64,000 bases of DNA from CATOSP01 sp965205385 (GTDB lineage Bacteria; Chloroflexota; Dehalococcoidia; Lucifugimonadales; UBA3495): assembly GCA_965205385.1 (NCBI GenBank), contig CBDBGS010000008.1, positions 1,798,001-1,862,000 on the forward strand, given 5' to 3'. The notes under the pieces are model-generated. The model searched no databases. It saw only the letters and a list, made by a program, of their open reading frames with translations, and was not told where the DNA came from. Within the stretch, counting starts at the first letter, position 1; the number at the start of each line of letters is the position of its first letter. Positions 60,017-64,000 of this stretch are shown piece after piece. The position numbers and the translations under genes are program-made.

Positions 60017-60295
60017 GTGACACTTGCTCGCATAGTGGTTTGAGGGCTGGCGATCATTACGATCTTTCTGCTGGTCAGTTCATTGTTCAAATTAAACGAT
60101 GACGTGCGTTCTGCCATGCAAGCGACCCAGTTGCTTACCGAGACGCTGCTGTGGGTAGTCGTGACGCTAGGCTTGTCATACGCAGTCACCAGCATCATCA
60201 CCGAGATACAGGACGTGATGGAGGAACAGAGCAACGAAGAGGGGCCAGCCAATCCGTCCCGGCGCAGACGGGGACCCAGGCAGCGTAGCGACTAA
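60017..60295 (+). pseudogene. Small membrane protein with an in-frame TGA
   Basis: From GTG 60017 (AGGAG six bases before) the frame reads TLARIVV, stop TGA (60041-60043), then GLAIITIFLLVSSLFKL, a membrane helix, then a second helix (LLWVVVTLGLSYAVTSI) and a charged tail (SRRRRGPRQRSD). TGA probably stands for a TGG Trp, so this is a single nonsense change or sequence error. A later TTG at 60083 could start a shorter protein without the first helix. The stop overlaps the next ATG by one base. Unlike the glutaredoxin, no redox motif is at the TGA. Confidence 0.55.
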
Positions 60296-60483
60296 TGGAA
60301 GAGCGACTAAGCAGGGTTGAAGGTGCCTACGAGCACCTGGCGACCAAGGCGGACTTGGCCGACCTGCGTACTGAACTCCTGGTAGAGATTGCCAAGATGG
60401 AGACGCGTCTGACCCGGTGGACCGTCGGCACTATCATCGTCGGCCTGGGCGTTGCGGTGGCCGTGCTGAAGATGTTGGAGTGA
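60295..60483 (+). CDS. Small coiled-coil protein with C-terminal membrane anchor
   Basis: 62 residues. The first 40 are charged and helical (LSRVEGAYEHLATKADLADL, then MKMETR-like repeats), and the last 20 are a membrane helix (GTIIVGLGVAVAVLKML). Similar small tail-anchored proteins with ATKADLADLRTEL repeats are common near phage and integrative elements. It is coupled to the preceding gene by TAATG. Function unknown. Confidence 0.65.
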   Translation: MEERLSRVEGAYEHLATKADLADLRTELLVEIAKMETRLTRWTVGTIIVGLGVAVAVLKMLE

Positions 60484-60487
60484 CCCC

Positions 60488-60577
60488 ATGACCGGACCGG
60501 CTAAATTCGGGCTGATTCTGTTTCTGGTAATCGTGGTGGGTGGGCTAACTGTTTCGTGCGCCAGGGGCAGGATTTGA
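60488..60577 (+). CDS. 29-residue membrane or lipoprotein-like peptide
   Basis: ATG 60488 opens a 29-residue frame: a basic-poor start, a hydrophobic stretch (FGLILFLVIVVGGLTV), then SCARGRI. The Cys after LTVS resembles a lipobox. It follows the coiled-coil gene by four bases. It could be a tiny lysis-type or toxin-type peptide, or not a gene. Confidence 0.35.
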   Translation: MTGPAKFGLILFLVIVVGGLTVSCARGRI

Positions 60578-60688
60578 CCCCCAACTTTGCCAGGCGCACA
60601 ATTGCTTTCCGATAACACTCCGGCATACGAAATGGTACACGCCATGATGTCCTCTGCCTGATTGTAGCTACGAAATTGCGGGTTTCCA

Positions 60689-60707
60689 GGTGCCGACCGT
60701 CGGCACC
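60689..60707. repeat. 19-base palindrome upstream of the integrase remnant
   Basis: GGTGCCGAC-C-GTCGGCACC, a perfect 9-base inverted repeat around one base. It looks like a repressor operator or hairpin in the 280-base gap between the small peptides and the integrase. Confidence 0.6.
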
Positions 60708-60857
60708 AACCATACATCCACAGCTTTCCGAAGCCGACCAATTGTTCCCACAAATAGCTTCAGTTCGGTGCCCCCAGACCCTTGTTGCGTCCTGTAACAT
60801 TCACTATAGGTTTCCCACATCCACGAACAAGTGTGGCAATAGACGTGGGAAAAGTGA

Positions 60858-61985
60858 GTGGGGAAAATGGCAAGGTTGACAGCCGTCAAGGTGAAGAACC
60901 TCAAACTTCCTGGCCGGTATGGAGACGGTGACATCCTTTATCTTAACGTTGCGCCCGGCGGGTCAAAGTCTTGGGTGCAGCGCCTATCGATAGACGGCAA
61001 GCGGCGCGGTCTGGGACTTGGTGGATACCCCGCCGTCTCGCTGGCTGAGGCGCGGGACCAGACGGTTGCCAACAGGCGGGCAGTCCGCCCGGGGCGCGAC
61101 CCGGTATCGGCCAGGAAATCCAGCAGCCAGACCGCAAAGACAGCCGCGCCTACACCTGCCCTGGGGATTCCCACGTATCGAGAGGCGGCTAAAATCGTCC
61201 ATACACTGAACAGCGCGATATGGGGAAGCGCCAAGACAAGAAACAACCGGCGGCAGAGGGCGGAACGCTATATGTTCCCGGCTATTGGGGATACCCCGTT
61301 GACCGGATAGGGCGCACTGAGATACTGGAGATTCTGACACCGGTATGGACCACCAAGCCTGAGACGGCGCGGCGTATCAGACTAATCATCAAGACCGTTA
61401 TGGCGTGCACAATGGCCTTCGGGTATATCAACGTCAATCCTGCTGGAGAGGTCATTGACGCCGCGTTGCCCGCCATGCCGAAAGTCCGCGAGCACTTCAA
61501 GGCCCTACCGTATCCGGATGTTTCGGCGGCAATCGAGGCTGTAGAGGCCAGCTCCTCTTTTCGTTTCACGAAACTGGCATTCAAGTTTCTCGCACTAACG
61601 GCTGCCCGGTCTGGTGAAGTACGGGGCGCGACTTGGGATGAGATCGACTTCGAAAATGCCCTTTGGACAATCCCGGCGGCGCGTATGAAGATGCGCAATG
61701 AGCATCGTGTTCCCCTCTCCACTGGCGCGATTGAACTCCTGCGGGAAGTTCAGGAGCTGTCTGCCGATGGCGGTCCATACATATTTCCCAACGACCTCAC
61801 GCCAAGCAAATCACTCTCCGACAATGCCCTGAGCTACATGCTTCGCCGGGTAGGGATACCCGCCGTGGTTCATGGATTCAGAAGCTCATCCAGGGATTGG
61901 GCCGCTGAGAACACGGAGGCGAGTTTCGCGGTGATGGAGCTTGCCCTCGCACACGGAGTAGGCTCCAGCGGAGTGGCAGTGACAT
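60858..61985 (+). pseudogene. Tyrosine integrase (P4 type), frameshifted and truncated
   Basis: The first part (60858-61310) has the arm-binding DUF4102 domain (LPGRYGDGDILYLNV, SWVQRLSIDGKRRGLGLG) and the start of the core-binding domain. After NRRQRAERYMFPAIGDTP the frame changes; the other frame continues VDRIGRTEILEILTPVWT, so a base was lost in the CCCC near 61297. The catalytic domain has TAARSGEVRGATWDEID (Arg), HRVPLS (Lys/His) and HGFRSSSRDWAAE (His, Arg), then ELALAHGVGS. Just there it runs into the HsdR remnant, so the catalytic Tyr is gone. It must be inactive. Confidence 0.85.
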
Positions 61986-62350
61986 GGGCTGGCAGGTTCT
62001 CTACGGCCCGGACATCGCTCCCGACAGGCATTACCCGAAGCGGGCCAGCTACGATGACGACGTGTTGGAGCAACGGCTCCGGGACGCTTTGGCGGCGCTA
62101 GACCCGGACCGGCCAATCTCCGCATTGGAAGTCGCCTTTCGCAGGTTCACCCTTCCCGAAGGTTCCAACCTGGAAGCTGACAACCGTTCCTTCCACCGGA
62201 TGTTGGTCGAAGGGGTCAACGCGGAGGACCGGGTCTCCCCCACCGAAACCGGGGCGGCCAGGACCGGATGATAGACTTCGACCACCCAGCCAACAACGAC
62301 CGGCTGGCGGTGAACCAGTTCACCGTTATCGAGAGCCAGAACCGGCGCCA
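61984..62350 (+). pseudogene. hsdR: Fragment of type I restriction enzyme R subunit (HsdR), frameshifted
   Basis: Two pieces match residues about 15-135 of HsdR. The first (61984-62271) reads GWQVLYGPDIAPD, ERASY-like KRASYDDDVLEQRLRDALAAL and NRSFHRMLVEGV. The second, in a different frame from 62268, reads MIDFDHPANNDRLAVNQFTV and ESQNRR. In HsdR the latter is followed by RPDVVLFVNGLPL, which is missing here. A frameshift and both truncations show decay. It is fused at the left to the integrase remnant. No hsdM or hsdS is present. Confidence 0.8.
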
Positions 62351-62394
62351 GACCGCCGCGGCCGGCGCCTTTGGTCATTTCGTGGCCGCTTTCC

Positions 62395-62946
62395 TTACTC
62401 CAGCGGATCTTCCTCGGTGGCGAGCTCCAACAGGCGCATTCCCCGGTCTACCTGTTGCCCCGGATGTACGGAAACCCTCCGCACGACGCCATTGCGGGAC
62501 GCCGAAATCGCGATCTCCATTTTCATGGACTCCATTACCACGACGGTCTGGCCTCTCTCTACCCGGTCTCCCTCCACGACCAGTATCTCCAGCACCGCGC
62601 CAGGCATGGTGGCCAAGACATCCCCAGATACCTCGGTGGCGGGAGCGTTGCCCCGTCGCCGGGTCTCCGCCCGTTGGAACACGAACAGGCCGCCATCGAG
62701 CCACAGGTGCAACTCCTGACCTACCCAAGCCCAGGCAAATGGGTGAGTCCTACCCGATTCGGTGCGGCACAACCCTTCACCCGAATTCCTGGCCTCGATA
62801 CTAAGTGAAGTGGTAGCCTTCAGCCCTGCCGGTACCTCGCCCTCCAGTTCGAAGGTGAAATGGGTTTCCTTCTCTTCGGTCCGGTAGCGATAGACTTCTC
62901 CCTCCACCGGGTAGATCTCCCGCATCTCGCCCTGGCTCGGAGTCAC
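62395..62946 (-). CDS. Biotin carboxyl carrier domain protein
   Basis: 183 residues from GTG 62946, whose GTGA overlaps the carboxylase stop. The C-terminal 75 residues are a biotinyl domain with the biotin Lys in VMESMKMEIAI, flanked by MPGAVLEILVVEGDRVERGQ and GQQVDRGMRLLEL. The N-terminal 100 residues look like the linker domain between biotin carboxylase and carrier in acyl-CoA carboxylases, here on a separate chain. It carries CO2 from the carboxylase upstream to a carboxyltransferase not in the window. Confidence 0.88.
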   Translation of the reverse strand: MTPSQGEMREIYPVEGEVYRYRTEEKETHFTFELEGEVPAGLKATTSLSIEARNSGEGLCRTESGRTHPFAWAWVGQELHLWLDGGLFVFQRAETRRRGNAPATEVSGDVLATMPGAVLEILVVEGDRVERGQTVVVMESMKMEIAISASRNGVVRRVSVHPGQQVDRGMRLLELATEEDPLE

Positions 62947-64000
62947 GGCAGCCTCCGCTCCCCGACGGAGTTCCAAGGGCTGGCGCCGACCCGGTTATCT
63001 CCCTCGGCAGCCGGGGACGCCGGGGACGCCGGGGCGACCGGCTGCCGCGACGCCCACGCCACCAGCGCCCTGGCCATCGTGCGGGACTCGCCGGGGATGG
63101 CCGGTCTGGTGACCGGCGGATCGCGCTCCAGGAAGCCGGTATCGTAATCGCCCATCCGAAACTGGGGATCCCGCAACACCGCCTGCAGCAAGGGAATGTT
63201 GGTCACCACACCCAGGACTTGGAACTGGGACAAGGCCACCTCCATTCGGCTTAGGCTGAGATCGCGCCGGGGCGCCCAGGCTATCAGTTTAGCCAGCATG
63301 GGGTCGTAGTAGATGGACACCTCCTGGTCCTGGGCCACACCGCTGTCCAGCCGAAGGCCAGGGCCTGAAGGGGGCCGCCAGCGAAGGAGCCTGCCGGTGG
63401 ACGGGACGAAGCCGCGGTAAGGGTCTTCGGCGTAGATGCGGCACTCTATAGCGTGGCCCCGGGGCTGGATGTCGTCCTGTCGCAGTGTCAGGGGTTCCCC
63501 GTAGGCGATCAGGACCTGCCACTCCACCATGTCCAATCCGAGGACGGCCTCGGTGACCGGATGCTCCACCTGGAGCCGGGCATTCATCTCCAGAAAGTAG
63601 AAGTCGCCGCTCCGTGGGTCCAGCAGGAACTCTACTGTCCCGGCGTTGGCGTACCTGGCCGCACGAGCCACGGCCATGGCCGCGTCGCCCATGCGCCGGC
63701 GCAATTCCGGCGTCAGCGCCGGTGACGGAGTCTCTTCAATTATTTTCTGGTGACGGCGCTGTATGCTGCATTCCCGCTCGCCCAGGTGAATAGTATGCCC
63801 CGACTCGTCGGCCAACACCTGGACCTCCACGTGGCGGGGGTAGGGGATGAACTGCTCCAGGAACACCCGGCCGTCGCCGAAGGCAGCCTGGGACTCGCGG
63901 CTGGCCGACTCCATCTCTCCGTCCAACTCGCTCCGCTGGTTGACCAGGCGCATACCCCGGCCACCGCCCCCGGCGGCGGCCTTGACCAACAAGGGGAATC
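62943..64000 (-). CDS. Biotin carboxylase subunit of acyl-CoA carboxylase (partial)
   Basis: The C-terminal 351 residues of a biotin carboxylase; the N-terminus lies past the right edge. ATP-grasp motifs are VKAAAGGGGRGMR (ATP lid), VFLEQFIPYPRHVEVQVL, GERECSIQRRHQKIIEE, EFLLDPRSGDFYFLEMNARL and QVEHPVTEAVLGLD, with HAIECRIYAEDP. It carboxylates biotin with bicarbonate and ATP. The end is about 45 residues longer than AccC, Ala/Pro-rich. With the split carrier it probably belongs to an acetyl-, propionyl- or methylcrotonyl-CoA carboxylase. Confidence 0.93.
   Translation of the reverse strand, partial: FPLLVKAAAGGGGRGMRLVNQRSELDGEMESASRESQAAFGDGRVFLEQFIPYPRHVEVQVLADESGHTIHLGERECSIQRRHQKIIEETPSPALTPELRRRMGDAAMAVARAARYANAGTVEFLLDPRSGDFYFLEMNARLQVEHPVTEAVLGLDMVEWQVLIAYGEPLTLRQDDIQPRGHAIECRIYAEDPYRGFVPSTGRLLRWRPPSGPGLRLDSGVAQDQEVSIYYDPMLAKLIAWAPRRDLSLSRMEVALSQFQVLGVVTNIPLLQAVLRDPQFRMGDYDTGFLERDPPVTRPAIPGESRTMARALVAWASRQPVAPASPASPAAEGDNRVGASPWNSVGERRLP

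Noticed and set aside
62268..62804. 178-codon frame at 62268 as one intact gene
   Set aside because: Only its first 28 or so residues match HsdR; the rest is the complement of the biotin carrier gene.

Overview
This window looks like a chromosomal piece of an uncultured, high-GC, free-living bacterium, most likely a Chloroflexota member of the Dehalococcoidia/SAR202 type. That placement is inference. It rests on the mix of many CoA-transferases, crotonases and thiamine-diphosphate (TPP) enzymes, lipoproteins with long Thr-Pro linkers, CIRCE-controlled groES-groEL, and an rpmH-rnpA-yidD-yidC-jag core. No rRNA operon, CRISPR array or plasmid origin is visible.

Layout. 1-3.2 kb: a clipped small membrane protein and a three-gene class I CoA-transferase set. 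3.3-5.4 kb: groES-groEL with promoter, CIRCE operator and terminator. 5.5-10.1 kb: crotonase, PHP hydrolase, crotonase, acyl-CoA ligase and a ketopantoate-reductase-like gene. 10.1-13.2 kb: a glutaredoxin-DinB fusion with an in-frame UGA at its active site, a Thr-Pro lipoprotein and plsY. 13.3-18.5 kb: leftward operon of MenB-like crotonase, double-domain CaiB/BaiF transferase and a two-subunit TPP enzyme. 18.7-26.1 kb: peptide-type ABC transporter split by an ISAs1-type insertion. 27.5-32.3 kb: TPP enzyme, small barrel protein and a pair of CaiB/BaiF genes. 32.4-35.1 kb: leuC and leuD with a Uma2 gene between them. 35.5-43.8 kb: M1 aminopeptidase, metH, fhs, NIPSNAP. 43.8-47.5 kb: two D-threonine-aldolase-like paralogues and an IS630 element. 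47.5-52.1 kb: a third CaiB/BaiF pair, crotonase and beta-lactamase-like hydrolase. 52.6-55.1 kb: recQ and a lone Ada zinc domain. 55.1-59.0 kb: jag, yidC, two lipoproteins, yidD, rnpA, rpmH. 59.1-62.4 kb: tRNA-Leu followed by a decayed integrative element (integrase, S24 repressor, HsdR remnants). 62.4-64 kb: acyl-CoA carboxylase genes.

How it works together. Carboxylic acids could be activated by ligase or CoA-transferases, changed by crotonases, decarboxylated or cleaved by TPP enzymes, and one-carbon units passed to fhs and metH. The substrate is not identifiable from sequence.

The strongest unusual signals are: (1) a probable selenocysteine glutaredoxin-DinB fusion; (2) a repeated pattern in which a CoA-transferase with its catalytic acid is paired with a partner that has lost it, seen three times in class III and once in class I; (3) a PLP-enzyme paralogue that has lost both candidate lysines; (4) a tRNA-linked graveyard joining an integrase to an HsdR fragment.
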